Shown: positions 36,755 through 48,459, counted from the stretch's first letter. The stretch: DNA of 64,000 nucleotides from Sesamum alatum (GCA_034509735.1 JACGWO010000007.1:1550001-1614000), one strand, 5' to 3'. The notes: a model not told the origin generated them from the sequence alone. Numbers and translations: made by a program.

Positions 36755-37575
36755 GAAAAAATATATTTTACTCCATGTGATATCGATAATGTTCAAAAAT
36801 CCCCATGTGAAAGAAACAACAATTTATCCTCATGTTATTTTAAAAATAGAGCAACCCCCTCCCCCCAATAAAGAGAGCGAAATTCATGCACGCTAAGTGC
36901 GAACTTTTATGATTAGTTTTTTTTAAAAATATTATAATATATAATATAATAATATTTTTATATATAATAAATATTTATAATAATATATATAGTTTTATAA
37001 TATCCCCTCACCCCCAACCCCCGCTATCGCCAGCAACCTTCCCCCTCCCCTCCAACCATCGTTGCCGCCGCTTGCCACGCCACCTCCGGCCCTAGCTCAC
37101 GCCACGCCACGCCCTAGTCTAGTCGCCCGCCCCCGTTCTCCCATTTCCCCGGTCGCCCCGCTCCTTCCCTTTCCCAGTCCCAAGCGCCGCCCACTCTCTC
37201 TCTATGTTATATATATATATATAATTTTATATGTATTTATACATATATTATATATATTATTTTAATTATATATTATATATAATTATATATTTCAATAAAT
37301 ATATAATTTTAAATCTATATCATTAATTTGAATTTAGATAAATTTAAACCATTGATCCGCTAGTCAAATTTGGACCATTGATTCAAACAAATCCAACGAT
37401 TTTACATAAGGATATAAATATAATTTTAAAATATATTTTTTAAAAAAGCATGAGGGTCATTTTACTCCATTTTTAGAAATACAGGAGTAAATTGCTATTT
37501 TTTTTCACATAATTTTTTTTTGCTCTTTTTGATTAATACAAAGGTAAATTACTCCATTTTTTCACACTTAACCCA
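36755..37575. mobile_element. family B TIR element with C-rich core
   Basis: Left arm (ATTTTACTCCATGTGATATC, CAATTTATCCTCATG) and right arm (GGTCATTTTACTCCATTTTT, GTAAATTACTCC) are inverted relatives. The core at about 37000-37210 is C-rich, then (CT)n, then (TA)n: the same order as the reversed 8065-9178 element. Its exact edges and target duplication were not resolved. Confidence 0.6.
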
Positions 37576-38164
37576 AAAATAAAAGAGAGATATAGCTTTG
37601 TCATAACTCTTGTTTTCAATTTTATCTATATAATCGCTTTTTTCTCGAAAAAAGAGAGAGAAGAAAAAGTATCACACGTCAATTACACATTGAATTTTCT
37701 ACTGCAATCTTTATTTCATTTAATATATACATGTTACGTGTACAAAAATTCTATTATCAAATTGATTTAAGAAATAATTCTGTACTTACGACGTGTATGT
37801 ATATGTGAAATGTAACAAAAATTGCAATATAAAATCCAATCGTGTCATTTGAGGCAACCAAGTAATAACTAAAGAAGTGCATTGAATTGTCCTTAGTTTT
37901 GTAATAAAAGTTTCACTGTCTTGATTTCAAAATATGAAACTGAAGAAAAGTAGTAGTCTGTGTCAGTCAATATCTGCCGTGGGGATCTATAAAAAAGAAA
38001 TTAATTTATTATTAGTTCAATTCTGAAAACACCAATGATAAAGTGTGTACATACTGAAAAAATGGTATAACCAAAGACAAAAAAGTAATAATAACAATAT
38101 TAATAGGACTTTTTCATCAAGTAATAACAAAGTGAAGATACAAACAACAAAACAGTTCAATAGA
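37576..38164. other. A+T-rich intergenic DNA
   Basis: No gene is seen. It ends at the SINE target site. Confidence 0.35.
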
Positions 38165-38179
38165 ATCATCACTTGTTTT

Positions 38180-38377
38180 AGATTATCTCTTGCACGAGTG
38201 GTGAGGTTGAGGTCCCATAATCAAGAGGTCGTGGGTTCGAGTACTACAGAATGTAGGGAGTTGTTTAGTTTATAGGATGTTTGTATTATTCTTTTGGTTG
38301 CTTGAATGTTAGTGTTGGCAGATCTAGATATGTTGTATTTTCAAATTAATAGTTCTATTGCTCGTTATTCAAAAAAA
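38180..38377 (+). repeat. SINE with perfect 15-bp target duplication
   Basis: 198 bp. A-box-like TTGCACGAGTGGTGAGG, B box GTCGTGGGTTCGAGTAC, body GTTTAGTTTATAGGATGTTT, short A-tail. Flanked exactly by ATCATCACTTGTTTT at 38165-38179 and 38378-38392, direct evidence of a retroposition event that is fairly young. It is the shortest and cleanest copy in the window. Confidence 0.88.
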
Positions 38378-38392
38378 ATCATCACTTGTTTT

Positions 38393-39454
38393 GGGAAGAC
38401 CGTTACTTTAATTTGTCCACAAGTTTCCTAAGGAGATGATTTGTCAAATTTATCATTTTGATTAACAAGGAAGACCGTTATTTGATTTTTCCACAAGTTT
38501 ACTATATATGGAAATGATTTGTCAAATTTATTATTTTGATTAGGATAATTATATTCACACCTGCTGATGTATCGTTTATTTAAACAAATCATTCATGCAT
38601 TTTGTATAATTACAGAATTCACTCCCGACAGTCAAAAAGTAGGGGTAATTTGTATAATGATGTTGATATTTTTGGAATGTGTATGCGTAATTATTCAAAA
38701 AGTAGGAATTGTTTGTATAAATGATGTTGATGTATATGCAAAACTGATAAAAAAAGAATATTTAGTGAATGTACTTGAAAATTTTAACCCAAACTTATAG
38801 AATATATATTCACTTTATAATTCTTAGATTTTATTGCATTGTTAGTCTTGTGATTATAGCCACTTGGGATTTTGGTAACGTGACTTATTAGGGTAGCAAT
38901 TTAATTCTGTAATTTTATTTTATTTTTGCGATTTCATAACAAAATTGGTTGGATTTGAAAATTTCAGCCAATTTGATCTTGAAATCAAGAAGAATAAAAA
39001 CACGCAAAAGTAAACTAATATCCTAGAAAGTTATTGAATCAAAATGCTAAAAGATAATAATTATGGACCAAAATTATATTTAAGCCTAACTCTTTGGTCA
39101 CACAGATACTCCCTCTCTCCCAAATTAATGTTATAATTTTATTTTCTCTTTCTTTCTCTTTTTACAAAAAAACACGATAATTACATAATTACATCAATAT
39201 TGGAATAAAATTGATCAATTACATTATTATATCAATATAATTATTCTTCTCCGACCAACATGTCTTCAGGTTTATCCCTGATAAATTCTTTCCAATCCCT
39301 TCACTTTGAAAATAAAACAGTGTAGTAAACTCAAATTGAATTAATCAACACTTGAACAGTGTATCGGACTATTCTTCATTGTACACAATTTTCAACCTCG
39401 GACACTAGAACATTACCACCGCCGTTGTGTACCATTAATCATCTTACGAACTTG
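38393..39454. other. upstream intergenic DNA of the P450 gene
   Basis: A+T-rich, with no gene. 38393-38530 repeats a GGAAGACCGTTA(C/T)TT ... CCACAAGTTT ... GATTTGTCAAATTTAT module twice in tandem (about 38394-38450 and 38470-38540). Confidence 0.45.
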
Positions 39455-39640
39455 GAAAAGGACGGAAAATTCTAACTCGAATTTAGCTCGGTCAAAATTG
39501 AATTAATCAAATGGCAAATATAATACATGACTTGTCGTGTGATTGGTTAAGAGAAAGTGACAATTCGCATAGCAAGTTTATCATACTTGTACTATGATTC
39601 ATTTGATCTGAACAAGAATTTTTCAATAGATATTTGCATG
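39455..39640 (-). repeat. inverted copy of the P450 intron repeat
   Basis: Reversed, this segment matches 40776-40960 in the P450 intron: ACCAATCACACGACAAGT, TTGATTAATTCAATTTTGACC, TTAGAATTTTCCGTCC. Together they form an inverted pair around exon 1, and a direct relative lies at 41348-41522. Confidence 0.6.
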
Positions 39641-39660
39641 CTGATGACTAATCAACCCGT

Positions 39661-39692
39661 TTGACTTTTTGCGTGAAAAATTGTTTATAAAT
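39661..39692 (+). promoter_or_regulatory. W-box and TATA-like element of P450 gene
   Basis: TTGACT at 39661-39666 (a W-box core) is followed by TTTATAAAT at 39684-39692, about 116 bases before the ATG. Both are short motifs, but the position fits a core promoter. Confidence 0.4.
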
Positions 39693-39807
39693 TCATCCTG
39701 GGGCAACACCCTGAAAACAACAGGAAGTTTGGAACTAGCTATCACAAACAGCGCAACTTAAATATCTCTTCAAATCAGTTCTAACACTCCAATTTTCTTA
39801 CAGGAAA

Positions 39808-42283
39808 ATGAATTCTGGGATTCCTCTAAACCTGACGGTTCTTGCTCTAGTAATTGTCCCTGTAATCTTTCTGTTGATCAAGAACTGGAAGAAATCCAAA
39901 CCCATTTCTGTAAAACTCCCTCCAGGCCCGAAAAAGCTGCCGATAATAGGAGACCTGCATCTCGTCAGCCGTCTTCCCTTTCGTTCTTTCAGAGATTTAT
40001 CCAAACAGTACGGCCCGATTATGCACCTGAGACTCGGGGAAGTTCCCACGATCGTGATTTCTTCGCCGGAAATCGCGAAAGAGGTGCTCAGAGAACACGA
40101 CCCGCACTTCGCCGACAGGCCCGACGCCATTGCCATGAAGATCATGTGGTACAATTACATCGACATCGCCTTTAGCCCGTACGGCGACTACTGGAGACAG
40201 ATGCGTAAGATTTGCATTATGGAACTCCTGAGTGCCAAGAATGTCCGTTCCTTCAGCTCCATTAGGAACAACGAGGTTTCTCGTCTGATCGAATCTATTC
40301 GTCTGTCTTCTGGAGAGCCCGTCAATCTGACGGATAAGATTTTCTCGTTGACGAGCTCGATCACCTGTCGGGCTGCGTTTGGGAAGGTGTGTAAGGATAG
40401 TGATGCATTGATCAAGTTGTTGAAGGAAGGAATTCAGATGGCGGGCGGGTTTGAGATTGCTGATTTGTTTCCATCGTCGAAGATTATCAATACTCTGAGT
40501 TGGAGTAAGCTGAGATTGGTGATGATGAGGCGTAAGCTTGACGTGATTCTTGATGATATTATCAATGAACACAAGGAGAATTTGGCAAAAATGGCGAGAG
40601 AAAATGGAGACGTCGGCGAAGGGAAAGAGGCGACGAGGAGAGGCAACGGCGAGTTCGGGAACGAGGATTTGGTTGATGTGTTCCTCAGAATTAAGGAAGC
40701 CGGGGAGCTGGAGTTTCCTATCGGCAATGACAACATCAAAGCCGTTATTTATGTAAGTCCTTGTCGGAATATTCTTACCTGAACTAAATTTAGTCGAACC
40801 AAACGAATTATAGAGTAAGTTTGGTACACTTACTATGTGACTGGTCATTATTTCTGAACTGTACGTCAATCATGTGGCATGTGTATTACACTTGCCATAT
40901 GATTGGTTCAGGTTTGGCTGAACCGGGTTCGAGCCAGAATTTTCCGTCCTTGAACTGAACATCATTATAAAGTTTTGGTAAAAATTATATTTTTCGTCAT
41001 GTAACTATTGGTTGTCAACATTTTTGGTTCTATAACTTACTCCATTTAAACATTCAATCCATTTTTTGACGAATTTAGTGCTAAACATATCTCATTTGGT
41101 CCTTTTATGGCAAACTTAGTCCTGTATTGACAATTTTTGGTCTTGTAACAATATATCGTCGGGACCAAATTTATCAACACGGGACTAAATTTGACGAAAA
41201 ATTCCCAAATCTGTGATGCGTTGGACTAAATTCGTAAAAAAAAGAACTAAATGCGTGGACGGAGTAAGTTACATGATCAAAACTGCAAACGACCTAAAGT
41301 TATGAGACTAAAAATATAATTTTTCCTAAAATTCTTGATAATCTTTAGTTTGGAAAACTTCTTACCGAAACTAGCTTCACTTGAACCAAATCATTTACAT
41401 GGCAAGTACTGTGATGATTGGTCACTTTTCTTGAACTGTACACCAATCACACGACAAGTGTATTATGCTATATAATTAGTTCAGGATTGACCAAACCCTA
41501 TCCAAGTTAAAATTTCCCGTTTAATCTCAATAAATGGCAATGAGCTAGCGCATACATGGCAAATAAAACACCTAATCCAGTCCATTTGGTTGAATTCAAG
41601 TACAAGAAAAAGGTCTTTGTACTTAGACATGAATGTTGATCGGCTGACTTTTTCCTTGTGTGCTATAGGACATGTTTTCTGCCGGAACTGAAACATCATC
41701 GACAGCAATCGACTGGACAATGGCAGAACTCGTGAGGAACCCACGGGTCATGGCCAAGGCACAAGCTGAAGTAAGACAAGTCTTCAAGGGAAGCAAAATC
41801 ATCCAAGAAAACGATGTCCAAAAATTGAAGTACTTAAAACTGGTCATCAGGGAGACTCTCAGGCTCCACCCTCCAGTTCCGATTCTCCCCAGAGCTTCCA
41901 GGTCGGAACGAGTGATCAACGGGTACACAATTCCTGCAAAAGTTAAGGTATTGGTGAACAATTGGGCAATGCAGCGGGATCCTAAGTATTGGTCCAATCC
42001 TGAAACCTTTGAGCCCGAAAGATTTGATAATCAGGCCCTGGATTTCTTAGGTGGAGATTTTCAGTACCTACCGTTTGGGACGGGACGAAGAATGTGCCCT
42101 GGAATGACGTTTGGCTTGGCCAGCGTTGAGCTGCCTTTGGCTCAGCTTCTCTATAGCTTCAACTGGAAACTTCCGAAAGGTGTTGGGGCAGAAGATTTGG
42201 ACATGATTGAAAATCCTGGAATTACAGCTTCAAGAAAAGACAACCTTTTCGTGGTTGCCACCCCGTATGAATCACTGGCTTGA
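39808..42283 (+). CDS. cytochrome P450, CYP71D-like
   Basis: Membrane-anchored heme monooxygenase of the ER. Two exons, 39808-40752 and 41669-42283, join in phase 0 at ...IKAVIY-DMFSAGTETS..., the conserved CYP71 intron position, giving 519 aa with no stop. Residues 8-24 form the anchor helix, then the PPGPKKLPIIG hinge (38-48), a WRQMRKIC helix-C motif, the I-helix AGTET (320-324), ExxR at 377-380 (ETLR, followed by LHPPVPILPR), PERF (431-434), and the heme loop PFGTGRRMCPG with Cys458. All catalytic positions are present. CYP71D members of Solanaceae and Lamiaceae oxidise mono- and sesquiterpenes (for example 5-epi-aristolochene dihydroxylase), but the family also takes other substrates. 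The nearest intact neighbour is the convergently transcribed sesquiterpene synthase 8 kb away. Substrate is inferred from context only. Confidence 0.93.
40776..40960 (+). repeat. ~180-bp repeat, copy 1, in P450 intron
   Basis: Shares GAACTGTACGTCAATCA, GTGTATTACACTTGCCATAT and GATTGGTTCAGG with 41348-41522 in direct orientation, and with 39455-39640 in inverted orientation. Confidence 0.6.
40976..41330. repeat. palindromic MITE in P450 intron
   Basis: The left arm (GGTAAAAATTATATTTTTCG, GTAACT, ACATTTTTGGTTC) mirrors the right arm (GAGACTAAAAATATAATTTT). It lies between the two direct copies of the 180-bp repeat and fills most of the 916-bp intron. Confidence 0.65.
41348..41522 (+). repeat. 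~180-bp repeat, copy 2, in P450 intron
   Basis: Direct relative of 40776-40960 (GAACTGTACACCAATCACAC, AAGTGTATTATGC, TTAGTTCAGGATTGACC). The two copies may mark a duplication around the MITE or two separate insertions. Confidence 0.55.
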
Positions 42284-42596
42284 TGGACAGTGTAATAACT
42301 AGGAATCTTGGTTAATTTGAGTTTCATGTTGTGTTTGAAATTTAATCTTTCTTTAATTTTGTACAGTTTGTTTTGAATAAGTTTCCTGTATAGGAAATAT
42401 CGATAAGGACCAATAGTGTAATTTTGTGTTTTAATTATTTGATCTGTTGTTATTTATAGATGAAAGTGTACCAAGAGTCATCGCAAAATAGTATATGTAT
42501 GTGGTTGATTTTGAATTCGATTGAAGGCTTTTCGTGTCTTTCTGCACACTAATTGGTTTCACCAAAGGGGAAGGTAACATAATATAATAATATTTA
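42284..42596 (+). other. 3' UTR of P450 gene
   Basis: Expected 3' untranslated sequence; possible poly(A) signals occur in TTTGAATAAG (about 42372) and TATTTATAGATG. Nothing else is recognised. Confidence 0.4.
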
Positions 42597-43028
42597 GGAA
42601 AAATTACTGTTACCGAGGTTTGCATAATTACAAATACTCTCGTTGTTTGGAAAATTACAAATACCCCTGAGGTTTGTAATCGTCTAACAAATAACTCATT
42701 TCCATCCATTTTTATGGGTGAACTGACCAAAATGTCCTTATGCAAACTGAATTATTCTTAAAAAATTTTGAATTTTTTTGGACTATAATGCACAGGGAGA
42801 GCTTTCTTAAGTTTTTTACACAGAGGAGGAATATTGCAATATTGCTATTTGCCTCGGTTGATTTTTCTACAATTTGAACAAAATATTTAAGGACAAAATG
42901 ATCAATTTCAGACCTTTAGTTAAAAATTACAAATCTCAGGGGGAGGGGAGTATTTGTAATTTTTCAAACAACAAATGGGTATTTATAATTATGTCAAACT
43001 TTAGAAGATGTGGCTCTAATGCACCCTA
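42597..43028. repeat. MITE of family A
   Basis: Left GGTTTGCATAATTACAAATA, CTGAGGTTTGTAATCG; right reverse GTTTGACATAATTATAAATA, CTGAGATTTGTAATTT. Internal sequence (TATAATGCACAGG, TTTTTCTACAATTTGAAC) matches the copies at 53101-53524 and 61640-62059. Confidence 0.7.
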
Positions 43029-43214
43029 ACATATATTACCATAAACCCTAATTAGCAAATGCTCTTTATGAGGAGATTCTTGAGCTCATAATCAGAAACA
43101 CTTTTAGTTGCTTCATTAGATTTCTTTACTATTTTGATGGAAAATGGACGTTCTAAGCACTTGGCCGTTAACTCATCCACTACTTCAATTTTAGTCATAT
43201 GCTTAGTATTTTTA

Positions 43215-43435
43215 GTCCTATAAATTAGTTACGGGGTACTTATTAATAATCTCATAAGTTACAAAAATTATCACTTTTAGTTCTTTCATCAGATTTCATT
43301 AGTATTCTGCATAACGATCACGTGCTTCACACATATCTTTTCCATCAAAATACTAACAGAATCTGACGAAAGGACTAAAGGTGATAATTGTTTTAACTTA
43401 TGGGACCATTAATAAGAATTCCATAACCACTTGAA
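43215..43435. repeat. small palindromic MITE
   Basis: TTAATAATCTCATAAGTTAC with TTATCACTTTTAGTTC and CAGATTTC pairs with GAATCTGACGAAAGGACTAA, GGTGATAATTGTTTTAACTT. Its right edge overlaps the CACTA-type element that follows. Confidence 0.5.
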
Positions 43436-43705
43436 AAAATTATTTTTGCCTACGATTTTATTGGCTATAAACTAAAAGTCGTGGTAAATAATTATTATTA
43501 ACCACGGTTAAATAAAAATCGATACAAAAACTTAACCTATCCGTCATGAAAATTATTTTTGCCATGGCTTTTAGTTATAGCCATAACAAATGTATTAGCC
43601 ACACTAGCAAAAATTACGGCCAACAACCATTGCGTAGTCGTGGTCATTGACTTTTTGCTACGTTTATGCAATTAGATATGATTAAATTATATATTTCTTC
43701 TAGTG
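43428..43705. repeat. CACTA-type MITE, family C, 3-bp target duplication
   Basis: Begins CACTTGAAAAAATTATTTTT, ends ATATTTCTTCTAGTG, and has AAC on both sides: the CACTA superfamily pattern of 3-bp duplications and CACTA-type termini. This is the best-preserved family C copy. Confidence 0.7.
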
Positions 43706-43856
43706 AACCAATGTGATAGAAAGTGTATTGATCCTACAACCGGACGAAAAATGTAATTTCTCCATAAATATTGTATATAAGTTTGGGAGACGGTGATATA
43801 TAAAAGCACATAAATTACTAGAGTTAACCCAAAACTTTGGACGTTATTATTGAATT

Positions 43857-44965
43857 GGGCAAAATGCAATTTACCCTCCTATGTTATACGAAAATAGCAT
43901 TTTACCCCTTATGAAAAATAAATTCTCAATTTACCTCCTTATGTTTTCAAGAAATGAGCAAAATACCCCTCCTCACGCAAGGAGTGAGATACACGCGTCT
44001 ATTTTCTTTTTTTTAATAAAAATATTTGTATCTTTATTTTATAGCCGTTGGATTTTATCTAACACAATCAACGATCCAGATTCAATTTACATATATAATT
44101 TATATAACAAAATTCATAATAGTTTTAAAAATATATGTATATATATGATACATAATATATATATGTATATATATTTATGCTATATATATAATATATGCAC
44201 CTTCCCCAGTCGGCGGCCGCCGCCGCCCCTTCCCCTTCCTCCTTCGCAACCACGCCCCTTCCCCTTCCCCCTTTGCAGCCGTCGTCGCCCCCTTCCCCTT
44301 CGCAGCCGCCCTCGCCCCCCTCCCCTTGCCTAGCCGTCGTCGCCCTGCCTCCTCCTTCCCAGATTCCATTGCCCGTCGCCCGTCTCCTCAAATCAGCCTC
44401 GCCTTTCCCCCCACCAGTGCCACCCTCCCCCCCCCCCCTCTCCCTACTCCCATCACCCCCACTTCTCTACGCCGCGCCTCTTCCCCTCCCCTCACCCCCC
44501 ACCGCCCCTTCCCCTCCCCTCCCTCTCCCCATAATATTTTTTATTGTCAATTTTATATTTTATTAATATTATATATATATATATATATTTATTATACTTT
44601 TTTTTATATTTTATAAATTTAAGTCATTGATTTAATTTAAAATGATATAAGCCATTGAATGTATACATCAATGTGAACCATTGATCTAAATAAGAAAAAA
44701 TCTTGACCATTGAATTGTTTATTAAATTTCAACCGTTGATGCATATATAAAATACGATCTAATGGCTCATATTTAAGGACATAAAAGTCATTTTATAGTT
44801 AAAATTGAATCAAAATCGCACCTCCGGTGCATGAAGGACACTCCATGGATAAGGGGGTATTTTGCTTCTTTTTTAAAAACACAGATGGTAAATTGAGAAT
44901 TTTTTTAACACAAAGGGATAAATTTCTATTTTCGTATAACACATGGGCTAGATGCATTGTTTCCT
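43857..44965. mobile_element. family B TIR element with long C-rich core
   Basis: Left arm AATGCAATTTACCCTCC, TGTTATACGAAAATAGCATT and right arm, reversed, AATGCATCTAGCCCATG, TGTTATACGAAAATAGAAAT are clear inverted copies. (TA)n borders a core at 44198-44530 that is almost entirely pyrimidine-rich with CCGCCGCC and CCCTTCCCC words and a C10 run. Pro/Ser-rich frames across it are compositional. Confidence 0.7.
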
Positions 44966-45407
44966 TTTATATTATAATTATAAGTATAAAAAAATTTTAT
45001 TTCATGTATTATTTCTATTGGTTTGCTTGTAATTGCATGCATAGTATGGCCTACAGGGCCCTCGTTGCATCCTGTCTACCACCTACGGCTGGAATGAAAC
45101 AGCTGGAGATTTGAGGAGGATCAAATGTACGTACTTGCAACACTCGTCTTCGAGCAGCTGAGATAGGGAATAGTTAGTGGGGGTTAGTTTTTTTTTAAAT
45201 TTAAATTTATATCATATAAAATAATAATTTTATTTTTCATAATATCTAATTATTTATAAAATAAATTATTTATAGTTATCTATAATTTTATGTATTTTTA
45301 AATCTATATAAGCTATAATTACTTTTAAAATAATAATTTTATGTATCTTTTAAAAAAAATAATTAAATTTTTATAATCTATAAGTATTTATAAAATAATT
45401 ATTTATA
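44966..45407. other. A+T-rich intergenic DNA
   Basis: No gene is recognised. 45045-45180 is less A+T-rich (CTACAGGGCCCTCGTTGC, CGTCTTCGAGCAGCTGAG) but has no readable product. Confidence 0.35.
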
Positions 45408-45429
45408 CACTACAAAAAACAGACCTATG

Positions 45430-46050
45430 GCAACGGATTTCATAAAAAATTCGTTGAAAAACAGATTTGCCACGGACTTTTGCAATGGAAAATTTTCCAT
45501 TGCTATATGTACCACTGCTATATAGCAACGGATTTTTTGGTCGTTGCAAAATATTGCCACGGATTTTTATCCATTGCAAAGTTCCGTTGCAAAATTCGTT
45601 ATTTAAAAAGTTAACTTTTTATATTTTGCAATGACTTTGTGATGGTATATTCGTGGCAAAGTTGATGACAATTTGTTGCAAAATCGGATTTTATTTGCAA
45701 CTGCATTTGCAACGAAATGTCGTTGCAATATTGCAACGGAATATTTGCAACGTCATTCCATTGCAAATTTTGCTACGAAAAATTTAGCTATAATTCATTG
45801 CAAAATCATTTTATTTGCAACGACATTTGCAATGAAAGTCGTTGCTATATTGCAATAATTTTTTGCAACGACATTTCGTTGCGAAATTTGCAACGACATA
45901 ATTTACTAAAATTCGTTGCAAAATAATTTTCATTTACAACGACAATTGCAACGACAATCCATTGCAAATTTTACCACGATAATTTCAACGACGATCTATT
46001 GTAAAATTATTTTCGTTCACAAAGACAATTGCAAAAACAATTGCACAATT
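45430..46050. repeat. CACTA subterminal repeats
   Basis: Many copies of TTGCAACGAAAT, TTCGTTGCAAA and CATTGCAAA in both orientations, spaced 20-60 bp. In CACTA elements such motifs bind the element's own TNPA-type protein. Confidence 0.75.
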
Positions 46051-46649
46051 TATATTCAATAATAAAAATATATTTAAGTTAACTTTAACAATTTATAAAT
46101 TCAAATATGACAATACATATAAGCAAAAATACTTATAATAAAGACAATTCAACATTTCAATCAACAAAATAAAAGTATTCAATTTTAAAGAATACATATT
46201 TAAAAAGGGGGACATCCAACAAGCAGGTCTCGTATTGGTCTTCCTACATCGCGACATCACCTCCCACATCTATTTTTCGACCTTATAATTATAACTCTTC
46301 TGGATTTGGGTTCTAAGCATTAAATCCCGCTAATATTTCTGCAAAATATAATACAACAATATGATAACAACACAAAAATTAATTAATATTCACATAAACT
46401 AAGAGTTAAACATTTAAATCTTACACTAAATATTTGAAACCAAAACTCCTTAAGTTTCTTCGGGAACCTTTTTTAAAGAGAAGGCCATGGCCTTAAATAA
46501 TAGCATGTAATAATATCCTTAATGACATTTTGAACTTCCTAATCCCTACAAAGTATCACAAAATAATTATAAAAATAAATATAATACAATATTTTAATTT
46601 TTTTTAAAATAATCCAACATGTTAAATTGTCTTACGTGATATCCGACAG

Positions 46650-47345
46650 AGTAATGATAGTTAACAAAATTACATTAGTTTAGTTGCGTTTTTAACTTGT
46701 GAGTTAACTAAGTTACATTAGTTTTGTTGAGTTTTTAACTTGTGTATTGACTAAGTTAAATTAGTTTAGTCAAAGATTTTAAGTAGAAAAGGTAACAAAG
46801 CTAAATTAATTTAGTTGAGTTTTTAACTTGTGAGTTAAATAAGTTAAATTAGTTTAATTTAAGATTTTAACTTGAAAGTTAACTAAGTTACATTAGTTTA
46901 GTTGAATGTTTAGCTTGTGATATAACTAAGTTAAATTAATTTAGTTAAATATTTAGGTTGAAAGTTAACAAAATTACATTAGTGGAGTTAGGTTTTTAAC
47001 TTGTGAGTTAACTAAGGTAAAATAGCTTAATTGAAGATTTTAACTTGAAAATTAACTAAGTTACTTTAGTTTAGTTGAATTTTTAACTTGTGATATAACT
47101 AAATTACATTAGTTTAGTTAAAGATTTTAAATTGAAAGTTAACAAAACTACATTAGTGGAGTTAGGTTTTTAACTTGTGATATAACTAAGTTAAATTAAT
47201 TTAGTTAAATATTTTAAGTTGAAAGTTAACAAAATTACATTAGTTGGGTTAGGTTTTTAACTTGTGATATAACTAAATTAAATTACTTTAGTTAAATATT
47301 TTAAGTTGAGAGTTAACAAAATTACTTTGGTGAAGTTAGGTTTAC
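46650..47345. repeat. ~43-bp minisatellite inside CACTA element
   Basis: About 16 tandem units with period close to 43 bp. The consensus includes AAGTTACATTAGTTTAGTTG and TTTTTAACTTGTGA. Two variants alternate (ending AACTTGTGAG or AAGTTGAAAG), giving a weak dimer of about 86 bp. It is noncoding. Confidence 0.8.
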
Positions 47346-47644
47346 AAATCCTAATCTACAATCATAACCAAAACACTCATACAACCTCATCAATACAATT
47401 ATCATTCCCATCCACCTCAATGTACCAAGCACATTCTCAATATATCAAACAAATACTCAATATATTATATTGTCATACACAATTTTATGTTAAACACATA
47501 GTTAATATATATTTTATACCAACAAAATCATGCTTGCACTAAAATAGCATTAAAATCATGCTTGCATTAAAATACCAACAAACTTTTCAATTCTAAAGTT
47601 ACAATTCCTCAAATATTCAAAGCTGAAACTGAAATCCTCCTACC

Positions 47645-48200
47645 TCCTTCGAGGCAGCTTGGAGGCGGTGGTCGCGGGCGGCGTGCGGCGGCGGGCGCTG
47701 ACACTGAAAGTTAACAAAACCTCACGGCAACGGGAGGCATTACGGCGGCGGGCGACGCGCGGCAGCGAGAAGAAAGTTAACAAAAGGAGGAGAAAGAGAA
47801 GAGAGGAAAAGAGGAGAAAAAGTAGAAGAAAGAAAAGAGGAGAAAGAGAAGAGAAAAAGAGGAGAACAAAAACACCTCAAGGCGGCGAGCGGCGGCGAGC
47901 GACGAGCGGCGGATCTAAAAAGTTTAACAAAAATTGAAAAAAAAAGTAGAAGAAAGAAAAGAGAAGTAAGAGAAGAGAAGAAAGGAGGAGATAATATACC
48001 TCAAGGCGGCGGGCAGCGACTGAAGAGAGAAAAGGAGGAGAGGGGGGGGGGATTTGGTGGCTGTGGCTGAAATGTATGGGGAAGGGGGAAGGGGGAGAGG
48101 GGGAAAAGAGGGAGGAAAAGGGGGGAAAATTAGGGTATGGAAAAAGGGGAGGGAAAGGGGGGAAAATTTAGAGTTATGTGAAAATGGAGAGGGAAAATGT
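47645..48200. other. G/C-rich and polypurine block in CACTA element
   Basis: Starts with GGCGGCGGGCG-type repeats, then long GAGAAGAAAGAG-type purine runs in two similar blocks (47770-47880, 47940-48000) each closed by CCTCAAGGCGGCG. It ends in G-rich sequence with a G10 run at about 48043. Lys/Arg- and Gly-rich ORFs here are compositional. Confidence 0.6.
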
Positions 48201-48459
48201 ATAGTAAAAAAGTTCAATATTTTTAAAATTAATATTTTTTAAAAAAATTAAATGAGATAAATAATTTAAGATATATTATTCAATTAGTAAATAGATAAAA
48301 TAATTTTAAATTAATTATTTTTAGAATTAAATGGGATAAATGATTTAAGATATATTTTTAATTAATAAATGAGATAAAATATTTTAAAATTAATAAATAT
48401 TTTTAGAATGATATGAGATAAATGATTTAAGATATACTCTTCAATTAGTAAAAAACATC

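Noticed and set aside
39997..40869. 290-codon antisense ORF over P450 exon 1
   Set aside because: Shadow of the sense coding sequence caused by its codon usage; the sense strand has all P450 motifs.
44125..44616. Pro/Ser-rich and Gly/Arg-rich ORFs
   Set aside because: Compositional frames in the C-rich core of a family B element, ending in (TA)n-encoded Tyr/Ile runs.
47659..48242. Lys/Arg-rich and Gly-rich ORFs
   Set aside because: Polypurine low-complexity DNA inside the CACTA element; no start context, conserved motif or exon structure.
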